Below the pieces are notes generated by a model. It saw only the letters and a program-made list of their open reading frames with translations, was not told the origin of the DNA and did no database searches. Below are positions 41,601 through 50,029 of a stretch of 64,000 nt of DNA, piece by piece. How positions within the stretch are numbered: position 1 is the first letter of the stretch; each line of letters opens with the position of its first letter. The stretch comes from Paractinoplanes aksuensis (GTDB taxonomy: Bacteria > Actinomycetota > Actinomycetes > Mycobacteriales > Micromonosporaceae), in assembly GCF_024137025.1 (NCBI RefSeq), contig NZ_JAMYJR010000056.1:1-64000 (forward strand), written 5' to 3'. The translations under genes were made by a program, and so were the position numbers.

Positions 41601-44588
41601 GTGCAGATCGGGGTGCTCGGGCCGTTCGAGGTTCGTACGGAGGACGGCGGCGTCGCCGACGTGCCGGGCGCGCGGCTGCGGGCCCTGCTCGTAGTGCTCG
41701 CGCTTCATCCCGGGCGGGTGGTGCCGAAGGCGACGCTGGTCGACTGGATCTGGGGCGAGCAGCCGCCCGCCGACGCCACGAACTCGCTGCAACGGCTGGT
41801 CTCACGGCTGCGCAAGGCACTGCCGGTCGAGGGCCACCCGACGGGCTACCGGCTGGCCGTGGCGCCCGACGCCGTCGACGCCGTGCACTTCGAACGGCTC
41901 GTCGCCGAGGGCCGGCCGCGCGAGGCCCTGGCCCTGTGGCGCGGCGCCGCACTGCAGGACGTGGGGCTCGAGGGCAGCGCGGCCTTCGACGCGGCGGTCG
42001 GCCGGCTCGAGGAACTGCGGCTGACCGCGCTCGAGGCCGGCGGCGTCGAGCTGATCCCGGAGCTGACCGACCTGGTGGCCGCCCATCCGTTGCGCGAGCG
42101 GCTGGCCGGGACGCTGATGCGGGCGCTCGCGGCGGCGGGACGCGGCAGCGAGGCGCTGCTGGTCTATCAACGTACGCGGGAAGCTCTGGCCGACGAACTG
42201 GGCGCCGACCCCTCGGCCGAGCTGTCGAGCCTGCATGTCGCCCTGCTGCGGGGCGAGGGCGAACCACGCAAACCCGAGCGCCGGACCAACCTGCGGGCCG
42301 AGCTGACCAGCTACGTCGGCAAGAGCGACGACGTCGCCGCCGTGCGCGCGCTGGTGGCCGGAAACCGCCTCACCACGCTGATCGGGCCGGGCGGCACGGG
42401 CAAGACCCGGCTGGCCGGCGAGACCGCCCGCACCCTGGTCGACGACCAGCCGGACGGCGTGTGGCTGGTCGAGCTGGCCCCGATCGGCCCCGACGGCGAT
42501 GTGGCCCAGGCGACCATCGTGGCCCTCGGGCTGCGCGACGCCCTGCTCGGCGGCACGACCTCGGCCGACCTGACCGACCGGCTCATCTCCGCGGTCCGCG
42601 ACCGGCAGGCGCTGCTGATCCTGGACAACTGCGAGCACCTGATCGAAGCGGCCGCGACGTTCGCCCACCGGGTGCTCGGCGAGTGCCGCGGGCTGCGGAT
42701 CCTGGCCACGAGCCGGGAGCCGCTCGGCATCACCGGCGAGGCGTTGTGGCCGGTGGAGCCGCTGGCCTCGGCCTCGGCGATCGCGCTGCTGCGCGACCGG
42801 GCCCGGGCCGTGCGCCCGGACTTCGTGGACGACGAGGCCACCATGGCCCGCGTCTGCTCGGCCCTCGACGGCATGCCGCTGGCCATCGAGCTGGCCGCGG
42901 CCCGGCTGCGAACCATGACGCTGGACCAGCTGGCCCGCCGGCTCGACGACCGGTTCCGCCTGCTCACCGGGGGCAGCCGCACCGCGCTGCCGCACCACCG
43001 GACGCTGCGCGCGGTGGTCGACTGGAGCTGGGAACTGCTCACCGAGGCCGAACGGACCGTGCTGCGGCGGCTGTCGGTGTTCGCCGGCGGCGCCACCCTC
43101 GACGCGGCCGAACGCGTCTGCGCCGACCCGGACGTGTTCGACCTGCTCACCTCGCTGACCGAGAAGTCGCTGCTGGTCGTCACCGACGACGCCACCCCGC
43201 GCTACCGCATGCTGGGCACCATTTACGAGTACGCCGTGCAGCGCCTGGCCGAGGCCGGCGAGACCGGGTCCACCCGCCGGGCCCACCTCGACTGGTGCAC
43301 GGAACTGGCCGAGACCGCCGACCCGCACCTGCGCCGCTCCGAGCAGATCGAGTGGCTGGCCGTCCTGGCCGTCGAGCACGACAACCTCGGCGCGGCCGTG
43401 CGCGGCGCCATCGCGGCCGGCGAGGCCCAGGCGGCGATGCGGCTCGTGGCCGGGGCCGGCTGGTACTGGTGGCTGGCCGGGCACAAGGCCGAGGGTCTCG
43501 AGCTGCTCATCGCGGCCACCGAGACCCCGGGCGAGGTCACCGACGAGGTCCGGGCCCTCGTGTACGCCCTGGTCGTGCACTTCGTCAGCTCGGGCCGCAG
43601 CGTGGACAACCGGCTGTCGGAGTGGGTTCACCGGGCGTACGAGATCGGGGTGCGCAGCCGCATGGGCGGGCCCTGGCAGGCCATCGTGGCCGCGCTGGAG
43701 CGAATGGAACGCATGCCGCACGATTTGCTCGCGGCGTGGGAACCGCTGCTCGACAACGCCGATCCGTGGGTGCGGGCGCTGGCCCGGTTGCACCTCGGCA
43801 AGTCGCGCATCGTGCTCGGTCACGCGGGCCGGGTCGCCGACGAGTACCTCCAGGCCGCGCTGGCCGAGTACCAAGCGCTGGGGGAACGCTTCGGCATCTG
43901 GTTCGCCCTGACCGAATTGTCGGAGCGGATGACCGTACGCGGGAACGTGGCCCTGGCCGCCCGCATGCTGGAGGAAGCCATCGGCGCCGTCACCGAACTC
44001 GGCTCGGTCGAGGATGTCATCCGCATGCGGGGCCGGCAGGCCCAATTGTGGTGGCTGCTCGGCGACGAACAGGCGTGCGCGGCCGCCCTGGCCGACGCCG
44101 AACGGCAGGCGGAACGGGTCACCTGGCAGGACGCGCTGGGCGAACTGGCCTTCTCGAAAGCCGAGCTCGCGCGCTGGCGGGGCGACGCCACCGCGGCCCG
44201 GCAGCATCTGGCCGTCGCGATGACCCTGCTGGGCGAGAACGCGCAGGGCCTGGCCGACGACCAGCTGGCCTACCTGGCCGACGACCTGGACGAGGCCCGC
44301 ACCCGGCGGACGGCGGCCTTCCGCGCGATGACCGCGGCGCCGTACGGTCCTCTGCTCGCGCAGGCGCTGGTCGGAGTGGCCGACCTGGCCCTGCGCCAGG
44401 GCGACCCCGCGCAGGCCGCGCGCCTGCTCGCGGCGGCCACCGCTGTCCGCGGCCTGGCCGACAGCTCCCACCCGGACGTGGCCCGCATCGAACACGCAGT
44501 GCGCGGCAGCCTCGGGTTCTCCGAGGCTGCCGCGGAAGGTCAGCCGGCCGACTGGCGCCGGCTGGCCGAGGTCACGCTCGCTTCTTGA
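41601..44588 (+). CDS. AfsR/SARP-family regulator with NB-ARC-like ATPase and TPR region
   Basis: A 995-aa regulator. Residues 1-~90 are a winged-helix DNA-binding domain (MQIGVLGPFEVRTEDG, LQRLVSRLRKAL), ~95-235 a BTAD domain, ~250-520 an NB-ARC/STAND ATPase with Walker A LIGPGGTGKTRLAGE (Lys268), Walker B ALLILDNCEH and GMPLAIELAAARL, and ~540-995 TPR-like repeats. SARPs activate promoters through heptamer direct repeats; just such repeats lie upstream of the DrrAB-like operon that converges on this gene from the other side. GTG 41601 begins the conserved N terminus. The 3' end overlaps the permease gene tail-to-tail by 17 nt. Confidence 0.88.
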   Translation: MQIGVLGPFEVRTEDGGVADVPGARLRALLVVLALHPGRVVPKATLVDWIWGEQPPADATNSLQRLVSRLRKALPVEGHPTGYRLAVAPDAVDAVHFERLVAEGRPREALALWRGAALQDVGLEGSAAFDAAVGRLEELRLTALEAGGVELIPELTDLVAAHPLRERLAGTLMRALAAAGRGSEALLVYQRTREALADELGADPSAELSSLHVALLRGEGEPRKPERRTNLRAELTSYVGKSDDVAAVRALVAGNRLTTLIGPGGTGKTRLAGETARTLVDDQPDGVWLVELAPIGPDGDVAQATIVALGLRDALLGGTTSADLTDRLISAVRDRQALLILDNCEHLIEAAATFAHRVLGECRGLRILATSREPLGITGEALWPVEPLASASAIALLRDRARAVRPDFVDDEATMARVCSALDGMPLAIELAAARLRTMTLDQLARRLDDRFRLLTGGSRTALPHHRTLRAVVDWSWELLTEAERTVLRRLSVFAGGATLDAAERVCADPDVFDLLTSLTEKSLLVVTDDATPRYRMLGTIYEYAVQRLAEAGETGSTRRAHLDWCTELAETADPHLRRSEQIEWLAVLAVEHDNLGAAVRGAIAAGEAQAAMRLVAGAGWYWWLAGHKAEGLELLIAATETPGEVTDEVRALVYALVVHFVSSGRSVDNRLSEWVHRAYEIGVRSRMGGPWQAIVAALERMERMPHDLLAAWEPLLDNADPWVRALARLHLGKSRIVLGHAGRVADEYLQAALAEYQALGERFGIWFALTELSERMTVRGNVALAARMLEEAIGAVTELGSVEDVIRMRGRQAQLWWLLGDEQACAAALADAERQAERVTWQDALGELAFSKAELARWRGDATAARQHLAVAMTLLGENAQGLADDQLAYLADDLDEARTRRTAAFRAMTAAPYGPLLAQALVGVADLALRQGDPAQAARLLAAATAVRGLADSSHPDVARIEHAVRGSLGFSEAAAEGQPADWRRLAEVTLAS

Positions 44589-45312
44589 ACGTCGAGGTCG
44601 ACCACAGGTAGCCGACCAGGGCGATGCCCACGCACCAGGCGACGGCGGCGATCGCGCTTCCCGCCGACGGCGTGCCGGCCAGCAGCCCGCGCATCGTCTC
44701 GATGATCGGCGTGAAGGGCTGGTACTCCGCGAACTGCTTGATGCCCGGCCCCATCTTGTCGGCCGGCACGATCGCGCTGCTGAAGAACGGCAGCATGATC
44801 AGCGGCACGGTGGCCATGCCCGCCCCCTCCACGGTCTTGGCCGCCAGCCCCAGGGCAACCGTGATCCAGGCCGTGGCGAAGCTGGTCAGCAGCACCAGAC
44901 CGAGCACGCCCAGCCAGTCCAGGAAGCCGCCCGACGACCGGAACCCGAGCGCGAAGGCCACCCCGACGATGGCCGCCACCGCGACCAGGTTGGTGGCGAT
45001 GGTGGTGCTGACGTGGCCCGCCAGCACCGCGCCCCGCCCGACGTCCATGGCCTTGAACCGGTTGATGATGCCCTTGGTCATGTCCGAGGCGACGGCCGTC
45101 GACGTGCCGGACAGCCCGTAACAGATGGCCAGGAGCATCAACCCTGGCGTCGCATAGTCCACATAGTTCTCGCCTACATTGAACGCGTCCCCGAGCACGT
45201 AGACGAACATCAACATGATGACGACCGGGAACAGCACGGCGTTGAAGACGGTCGTGGGGTTGCGCACGACGTGCTTGAAGTTGCGTCGCAGCATGATCAC
45301 CGAGTCGGTCAT
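44572..45312 (-). CDS. ABC-2 permease, DrrB-like drug exporter subunit
   Basis: A 246-aa integral membrane protein with six hydrophobic segments and the ABC-2 signature region (FPVVIMLMFVYVLGDAF, ATPGLMLLAICYGLSGTSTAV, and GLAAKTVEGAGMATVPLIMLP). It partners the ATPase upstream in a daunorubicin-resistance type (DrrAB) exporter. ATG 45312 overlaps the ATPase stop as ATGA. The 3' end overlaps the AfsR-like gene by 17 nt convergently. The cargo is unknown; association with a SARP-type regulator suggests a secondary metabolite or an incoming antibiotic. Confidence 0.87.
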   Translation of the reverse strand: MTDSVIMLRRNFKHVVRNPTTVFNAVLFPVVIMLMFVYVLGDAFNVGENYVDYATPGLMLLAICYGLSGTSTAVASDMTKGIINRFKAMDVGRGAVLAGHVSTTIATNLVAVAAIVGVAFALGFRSSGGFLDWLGVLGLVLLTSFATAWITVALGLAAKTVEGAGMATVPLIMLPFFSSAIVPADKMGPGIKQFAEYQPFTPIIETMRGLLAGTPSAGSAIAAVAWCVGIALVGYLWSTSTFKKRA

Positions 45313-46241
45313 TTCACTACCTCCGCGCTGGAACGTCCGGTCAGGGCCAGGAAAACGTCGTCGAGGTCCGGTGTGTGCACCGAGAAGTCCTCGGGGTGGA
45401 TCGTGTTGTCGTGCAACAGGTTGAGCAGCACCCGCACCGACTCGGTGCCGCCGTCGCCGGGCACCCGCAGGGTCAGCGTCTCGTCGTCCCGGGTGGAATC
45501 CGGGAACAGCCCGGCCGCCCGGTCCAGGTCGGCCGGCCCCGCGAACCGCAGCCGCACGTGGCCACCGGGAACTTGCCGCTTCAGCTCGTCCGGCGTGCCC
45601 TGGGCCACGATGCGCCCCTGGTCGAGCACGGCGATGCGGTCGGCCAGTTGGTCGGCCTCCTCGAGGTACTGCGTGGTGAGGAAGATGGTGACCCCGTCGG
45701 CCAGCAGCTCCCGGATGATGTCCCACATCGTGCGGCGGCTGCGCGGGTCGAGCCCGGTCGTCGGCTCGTCCAGGAAGATGATGCGCGGGTCGCCGACCAG
45801 CGTCATGGCCAGGTCGAGCTTGCGCCGCATGCCCCCCGAGTAGCCGGCCACCATCTTCGGCGCCGCCTCGACCAGGTCGAACCGCTCCAGCAGCCGGTCA
45901 ATGACCGGTCCGGCGTCGGAGACCCGGTGCAGGTCGGCCATCAGCTGCAGGTTCTCGCGCCCGGTGAGCAACTCGTCGACGGCGGCGAACTGCCCGGTGA
46001 CCCCGATCGCGCTGCGCACCGCCTGGGTCTCGGCGTCGACGTCGTGCCCGGCCACCCGCGCCGAGCCGCCGTCCGCCTTCATCAGGGTTGACAGCACGTT
46101 CACGGTCGTCGTCTTGCCGGCCCCGTTCGGCCCCAGCAGCGAGAAGACCGTGCCCGACGCCACCACCAAATCGATGCCGTCGAGGACCACCTTGTCCCCG
46201 AAGGCCTTACGCAGCCCCGAAACCTCAATCGCTGAACTCAT
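45309..46241 (-). CDS. ABC transporter ATP-binding protein, DrrA-like
   Basis: A 310-aa ATPase of the DrrA subfamily. Walker A is GPNGAGKTT, the signature GYSGGMRRKLDLA, Walker B RIIFLDEPTTGLD, and the switch His is replaced by Gln in FLTTQYLEEAD, as in DrrA. The C-terminal ~80 residues are the drug-exporter ATPase extension ending SSAEVVK. ATG 46241 (MSSAIEVSGLRKAF) is preferred; the in-frame GTG at 46274 would put translation across the heptamer repeats that look like the promoter. Confidence 0.9.
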   Translation of the reverse strand: MSSAIEVSGLRKAFGDKVVLDGIDLVVASGTVFSLLGPNGAGKTTTVNVLSTLMKADGGSARVAGHDVDAETQAVRSAIGVTGQFAAVDELLTGRENLQLMADLHRVSDAGPVIDRLLERFDLVEAAPKMVAGYSGGMRRKLDLAMTLVGDPRIIFLDEPTTGLDPRSRRTMWDIIRELLADGVTIFLTTQYLEEADQLADRIAVLDQGRIVAQGTPDELKRQVPGGHVRLRFAGPADLDRAAGLFPDSTRDDETLTLRVPGDGGTESVRVLLNLLHDNTIHPEDFSVHTPDLDDVFLALTGRSSAEVVK

Positions 46242-46264
46242 GCCCCATACGATCGGGCCGACCC

Positions 46265-46322
46265 CTGTCACCACCCTGACACGCCTCTGACACGCCCCCT
46301 GTCACAGCACCGCCCGTGTCAC
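46265..46322 (-). promoter_or_regulatory. Heptamer direct repeats upstream of the DrrAB operon (SARP-box-like)
   Basis: On the plus strand CTGTCAC (46265), CTGACAC (46276), CTGACAC (46287) and CTGTCAC (46299) repeat at 11, 11 and 12 bp, with a fifth related copy, GTGTCAC (46316). Read on the operon's strand these are GTGWCAG heptamers. SARP proteins bind heptamers with 11-bp periodicity, and an AfsR/SARP gene converges on this operon. Confidence 0.6.
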
Positions 46323-46873
46323 CTGCCCACCGCCACCGCCCCGCCCAGCCCGACGCGCACCGAGCCGACCCCCACCGTCGCGCAACCTGGCCGAGGTTCG
46401 GGAGCGGGGGATGACCCACGCAGGGACCAAGCCTGATCGCAAGGACCGCCGTCCGGCTGGGCGTCGGGGACGTGTACCTCGAGGTAGTCGTGGCCGTCCT
46501 CGGGCGGGCTCGTCTGGTAGAGCTCGTAACACCAGCAATCGTGATCGCCGAGGTGGAAGGAATGCACCTCGAACGTCCGATCCTCGAAGCTCCAGGTGTC
46601 GAGGGTGAGAGCGAGGTCTCCGGTTACCGCCGGCGTCTCGGCGTTGGAGCGGATGTCGCCGGTCTCCTCGACCAACTCGATGAAGCGGGTCAGCTCGGGC
46701 CACGACAACGACGACCCGTCAGCGACCGCCACCCGGGCGCGGCTCGCGTCCACGGGCGTGAACGGGCCGTCGCCGGGGGTGGCGTCCGGAATGATCACGG
46801 TGAGGCCGGGGCCTTCGTAGTGCCATGCCTGTCCCGGCACCGAATACATGGAGACGAACTGCGGATCGGACAC
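46319..46873 (-). CDS. Hypothetical 184-aa protein
   Basis: A soluble protein that I cannot assign. The first ~145 residues look like a structured alpha/beta domain (VPGQAWHYEGPGLTVIIPD, LSWPELTRFIELVEETGDI, TLDTWSFEDRTFEVHSFHLGDHDCWCYELYQ); the last ~35 are Pro/Gly-rich and may be read through beyond the original end. The Trp- and His-rich DHDCWCYE segment is notable. No signal peptide. Codon use in the first 145 codons is typical of the window. It lies between the DrrAB promoter and the MFS gene, 12 nt from the latter's stop, on the same strand. Confidence 0.6.
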   Translation of the reverse strand: MSDPQFVSMYSVPGQAWHYEGPGLTVIIPDATPGDGPFTPVDASRARVAVADGSSLSWPELTRFIELVEETGDIRSNAETPAVTGDLALTLDTWSFEDRTFEVHSFHLGDHDCWCYELYQTSPPEDGHDYLEVHVPDAQPDGGPCDQAWSLRGSSPAPEPRPGCATVGVGSVRVGLGGAVAVGR

Positions 46874-46885
46874 CCGGGCAGGATC

Positions 46886-48100
46886 TCAGGACGGCTCGGG
46901 GGCACGCCACGGCAATAGTGCGATGCCGGTCAGCAGGATCGCGGCCAGGACGGTGATGGCGGTGCGGGCCGACGTCAGCGCGGCCAAGGCGCCGGCGGCG
47001 GCGATGCACAGCGGCTGGACGACCTTGTTGGTGATGGACCAAGCCATGACGACGCGGGACATGTGAGTGTCGTCGGTGGCGTTCATGCGGTAGGTGGCGA
47101 ACGTCGGGCTGAACATGCCGGCGAACAGCACCATCAGGAACTCGGCCGCGGTGACCAGGGCGAACCCCGTTACCGAAGCCGCCGGGGCCAGCGGGATCAG
47201 GCCGAGCCACAGGTTGCGCCCGACCCCGCCCAGCAGCAGCAACCGGTGCTCGCCCAGGCGCCGGCGGATCGGGCCGGCCAGCAGCGACCCCAGCACGCCG
47301 GCCACCCCGGAGACCCCGCTGATCAGGCCGTACTGCCAGGCCGGCAGCCCCAGGTCGCGCAGCACGAACACGGCCAGCAGCGGCACGAGGGCCATGATGC
47401 AGCCGCCGAAGATCATCGAGTTCCAGAACAGCAGGGCCAGGCCGCGGTGGGCGAAGATGTAGCGCCAGCCGCCGGTGATCTCGCGCAGCCAGTGATGCTG
47501 GGGCTCGCGGGTCGGCGGCGCCGGTTCCGAGTCGCGCAGGCCGCGCAGGGTCAGGGCCGACACCAGGAAGCTGATCGCGTCGAGCACCATCGTCGCGGTG
47601 GCGCCCAGCCACGAGATCAGCACGCCCCCGACGGGCGGGCCGGCCGCGTTGGCCGTCCACATCGTCGTCTCGAACTTGCCGTTGGCCTCGGCCCGGTGCG
47701 GGGCGGGCACGAGCGTACGCAATTGGGCTGTCCCGGCCGAGTCGAAGGCCAGCCGGGCCGCCATCTGCGCCACCGCCACCACGCACAACTGCCAGTAGCT
47801 GAGCAGCCCGGCCACGGCCGCCACCGGCACCGACACCACGGCCGCGAAACGCACCAGGTCGGCCGCGACCATCACCGGCAGCTTGCGGTGGTGCTCGATC
47901 CACGGCCCGAGCGGCAGCGCCACCACCGCGCTGACCACCCCGGCCAGCACCGTCAGCAGCGACACCTGGAAGTCGGCCACCCCCAGCACCAGCACGGCGA
48001 CGATCGGCAGCGCCGAATACCCCAGGGCGCTGCCGAACTCACTCGTCGCGTAGGCCGCCCACCGGCGCCGGAAATCCGCCCGCCAACCAGCCGCCGCCAC
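46886..48100 (-). CDS. MFS transporter (macrolide/enterobactin exporter-like MFS_3)
   Basis: A 404-aa major-facilitator protein with about 12 hydrophobic segments. The N-terminal YATSEFGSALGYSALPIVAVL and the cytoplasmic loop LPLGPWIEHHRKLPVMVAADLVRF fit the MFS_3 group of drug and siderophore exporters, as does TLVPAPHRAEANGKFETTMW in the fifth-helix region. It has the family's usual length and is probably a proton-driven exporter in the cytoplasmic membrane; the substrate is unknown. The start ATG 48100 lies 17 nt after the stop of the M15 peptidase gene on the same strand, so the two may be co-transcribed. Confidence 0.82.
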   Translation of the reverse strand: MAAAGWRADFRRRWAAYATSEFGSALGYSALPIVAVLVLGVADFQVSLLTVLAGVVSAVVALPLGPWIEHHRKLPVMVAADLVRFAAVVSVPVAAVAGLLSYWQLCVVAVAQMAARLAFDSAGTAQLRTLVPAPHRAEANGKFETTMWTANAAGPPVGGVLISWLGATATMVLDAISFLVSALTLRGLRDSEPAPPTREPQHHWLREITGGWRYIFAHRGLALLFWNSMIFGGCIMALVPLLAVFVLRDLGLPAWQYGLISGVSGVAGVLGSLLAGPIRRRLGEHRLLLLGGVGRNLWLGLIPLAPAASVTGFALVTAAEFLMVLFAGMFSPTFATYRMNATDDTHMSRVVMAWSITNKVVQPLCIAAAGALAALTSARTAITVLAAILLTGIALLPWRAPEPS

Positions 48101-48117
48101 GCGGGCAGGCTACCGGG

Positions 48118-49206
48118 TCAGCCGCCCGTGATCGACCAGTGCCACGGCTCGGAGGGCAGGTTCACGAAGCCGTACGCCTTGGCGTGCAGCACCAGCCACT
48201 TGTAGGCCGGGCTGGACCGGGTCAGGGTCTTGCCGCCCGACGTGATGTCGACGGCCATCCCGAGCTCGTGCAGCGACCGCCCCGGCACCGCCGTGGGAAC
48301 CCGGCAGGACGAGCTCGGCGCGGTCCACACGTCCGGGCAGCCGTTGATCTTCCGCAGTTCGATCTGGCGTTCCTTGGTGCGGAAACCGCCGCCCGAGATG
48401 GCGATGCCGTTGGCCCGGGCGTCGTCGACCATGCGCTTGAAGGCGTACGCGACGCTCTTGTGCACGGTCGTGCCGTAGACCGTCATCGTGTCGGCCACGA
48501 CGAACCCGGGCCGCGTCTGGTTGACGACGTCCTTGCTCATGGTGGCGGCCTTGGTCGCGTAGTCGCCCGCGGTGGGCAGGGTGGCGATGCGGTTCTGGGT
48601 GACGGCCAGCGCGGCCGCCAGCGCCTCCCGGGCGGTGGTGGCGGCGGTGAGCGTGCCGGCGGCCGTACGGGCCGTGGCCTGGGCGGTCACCAGCGTCGTG
48701 GCCGCCGTCTGGGTCTGCGTCCTGCGCACGGCCAGGGCCCGGCCCGCGGCGGCGACCGCGTTCTTGGCCTTGGTCACCGCGGCCTTGCTCACCGGGCGCT
48801 TCTTCTGGGCCTTGGTCAGGTTCTGCTGGGCGGTGGCCAGACCGGTCTGAGCGCCGGCCTGCCGCGCCCGGGCCGCCGTGAGGCCGGTGCCGGCGCTGGT
48901 CACCTGGTTCTGGGCAGCGGTCAGGGCCGTGGTCGCCGCGGCCACCTCGCGGTTGCGAGTCACGGCCGCGGTCTGCTGCATCGTCAGGTTCGAGCGCAGG
49001 GTAGCCAGGGTCTGCTGGCGGGTCAGGCTGCGATACATCAGCGACCCCCACTCCTGGGCCACCGCGGGCGGCGCGGCCTGGACCGGGACCGGGTTGGCGC
49101 CGACCGCCAGCCCGACGGCGAGCGCCGCGAAGATCGGAGCGGTGATGGCCCGGCGGGCTCGGGCGCGAATCCGCGGATTCGGTCGGAGTTCCTGTCGTGT
49201 CGTCAC
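48118..49206 (-). CDS. Secreted M15-family D-Ala-D-Ala carboxypeptidase-like protein with coiled coil
   Basis: A 362-aa exported peptidase probably acting on peptidoglycan stem peptides. A signal peptide (~1-44, IFAALAVGLAVGANPVPVQA) is followed by a long Ala/Thr/Gln-rich coiled coil (~60-210) of heptads without Pro except one KKRPVSK break, and then a zinc peptidase domain. The metal ligands of the VanY/M15 family are visible: SLHELGMAVDI (His313, Asp320) and EPWHW (His356). The coiled coil may span the wall or dimerise the protein. It is one of a conserved actinobacterial type with unknown specificity. It is divergent from nothing nearby; the TetR gene upstream runs in the same direction. 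Confidence 0.85.
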   Translation of the reverse strand: MTTRQELRPNPRIRARARRAITAPIFAALAVGLAVGANPVPVQAAPPAVAQEWGSLMYRSLTRQQTLATLRSNLTMQQTAAVTRNREVAAATTALTAAQNQVTSAGTGLTAARARQAGAQTGLATAQQNLTKAQKKRPVSKAAVTKAKNAVAAAGRALAVRRTQTQTAATTLVTAQATARTAAGTLTAATTAREALAAALAVTQNRIATLPTAGDYATKAATMSKDVVNQTRPGFVVADTMTVYGTTVHKSVAYAFKRMVDDARANGIAISGGGFRTKERQIELRKINGCPDVWTAPSSSCRVPTAVPGRSLHELGMAVDITSGGKTLTRSSPAYKWLVLHAKAYGFVNLPSEPWHWSITGG

Positions 49207-49256
49207 CCGGAAGAGACTCCGGCCCCTCGGGTGCCCCTTCCGGTGCCGCCGGGTTG

Positions 49257-49790
49257 CTAAACCAGTGCGCGGGCCGCGGCCGCAGCTCGGTCGGCCACGT
49301 CGTCGACGGTGTCTTTACTGAAGAAGTGCTGCTGGATCAGGGAGGCGTAGCCGTGGGCGACGGCCAGGGTGGCCTCGAGCAGGCGCACGTCGTGGCCGGT
49401 GAGGTCGAGCATCGTGGTCATCAGGGCCCGGGTCTGCTCGCGGCGCGCGTCGTCGGGCAGCGCGTACAGCTCGGTGGCGAAGATGACATGGATGCCGGCG
49501 CCGGTGCGAACCACATATCTCACGTACGCCCCGGCCGCCGCGGCCAGGCCGTCGTCCGGGTTCGCGGCGACGGCCGTGAGCATGGCCTCGCGCAGGTCAC
49601 TCGCAGCGGCCGCCGAGACGGCGCTGAGCAGGTGGTCGCGGTCGGGAAAGTGCCGGTACGGCGCGGCCGAGCTCACCCCCAGGCGGCGGGCGACGGCGGC
49701 GACCGAGAACTTCGACAGCCCGCACTCGGCGAGCAGCTCGAAACTCGTCCGGATCAGCGCGGCCCGCAGATCACCGTGGTGGTAGCCCAT
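49257..49790 (-). CDS. TetR-family regulator with WHG-type ligand domain
   Basis: A 177-aa repressor. The helix-turn-helix is AAVARRLGVSSAAPYRHFPDRDHLL (recognition helix SSAAPYRHF) following the characteristic MGYHHGDLRAALI N terminus, which marks the TetR_C_13/WHG subgroup. ATG 49790 has GGGGAGGG at 5-10 nt and is preferred to the longer frame to 49901. It is divergent from the MetRS gene with a 240-nt gap that includes a dyad CGAT-A-ATCG near 49832, a candidate operator that overlaps a -10-like GATAAT. Ligand unknown. Confidence 0.85.
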   Translation of the reverse strand: MGYHHGDLRAALIRTSFELLAECGLSKFSVAAVARRLGVSSAAPYRHFPDRDHLLSAVSAAAASDLREAMLTAVAANPDDGLAAAAGAYVRYVVRTGAGIHVIFATELYALPDDARREQTRALMTTMLDLTGHDVRLLEATLAVAHGYASLIQQHFFSKDTVDDVADRAAAAARALV

Positions 49791-49878
49791 GTCCCTCCCC
49801 TCCGCTCGAAGTAGCAAGGTTAGCCGTCGCATCGATAATCGTTTGCCGGCCTTCGCGCGCGCTGCCACCCTCGGTTTC

Positions 49879-49938
49879 ATGCAGCCCAGCCGACTCCGCA
49901 TGATGCGCCCCGCTCCGGGGCTGTTCGGCGTGCGCTAG
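49879..49938 (+). CDS. Leader peptide ORF with tandem Met codons upstream of MetRS
   Basis: A 19-codon frame (MQPSRLRMMRPAPGLFGVR) ending in TAG at 49936-49938. It has two consecutive Met codons and lies 13 nt upstream of a G+C-rich hairpin and 90 nt upstream of a methionyl-tRNA synthetase gene. There is no good Shine-Dalgarno; GATAAT at ~49833 might be a -10 giving a short leader. Such a leader-hairpin-synthetase order is what ribosome-mediated attenuation would look like, but this is inference. Confidence 0.35.
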   Translation: MQPSRLRMMRPAPGLFGVR

Positions 49939-49953
49939 CACGAATCTCGACGA

Positions 49954-49985
49954 CCAGGTCCCCGCCGCGCGAGGGCCTGGTTTCT
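49954..49985 (+). terminator. Hairpin followed by TTTCTC in the MetRS leader (attenuator candidate)
   Basis: ACCAGG(T)CCC and GGGCCTGGT pair over 9 bp with one bulged T around a G+C-rich loop, and the stem is followed directly by TTTCTC. It stands between the short Met-containing ORF and the MetRS start. It could be a terminator or attenuator. Positions are read by eye and may be off by one or two bases. Confidence 0.45.
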
Positions 49986-50029
49986 CATCCGCCACCGGCC
50001 TTGCTGCGCGGCCGGGCGGAGGAGGAACC

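Noticed and set aside
41802..44495. 897-codon frame on the minus strand and another long plus-strand frame over the AfsR-like gene
   Set aside because: Both mirror the codon structure of the 41601-44588 gene and have no recognisable domains; only the latter has winged helix, BTAD and ATPase motifs.
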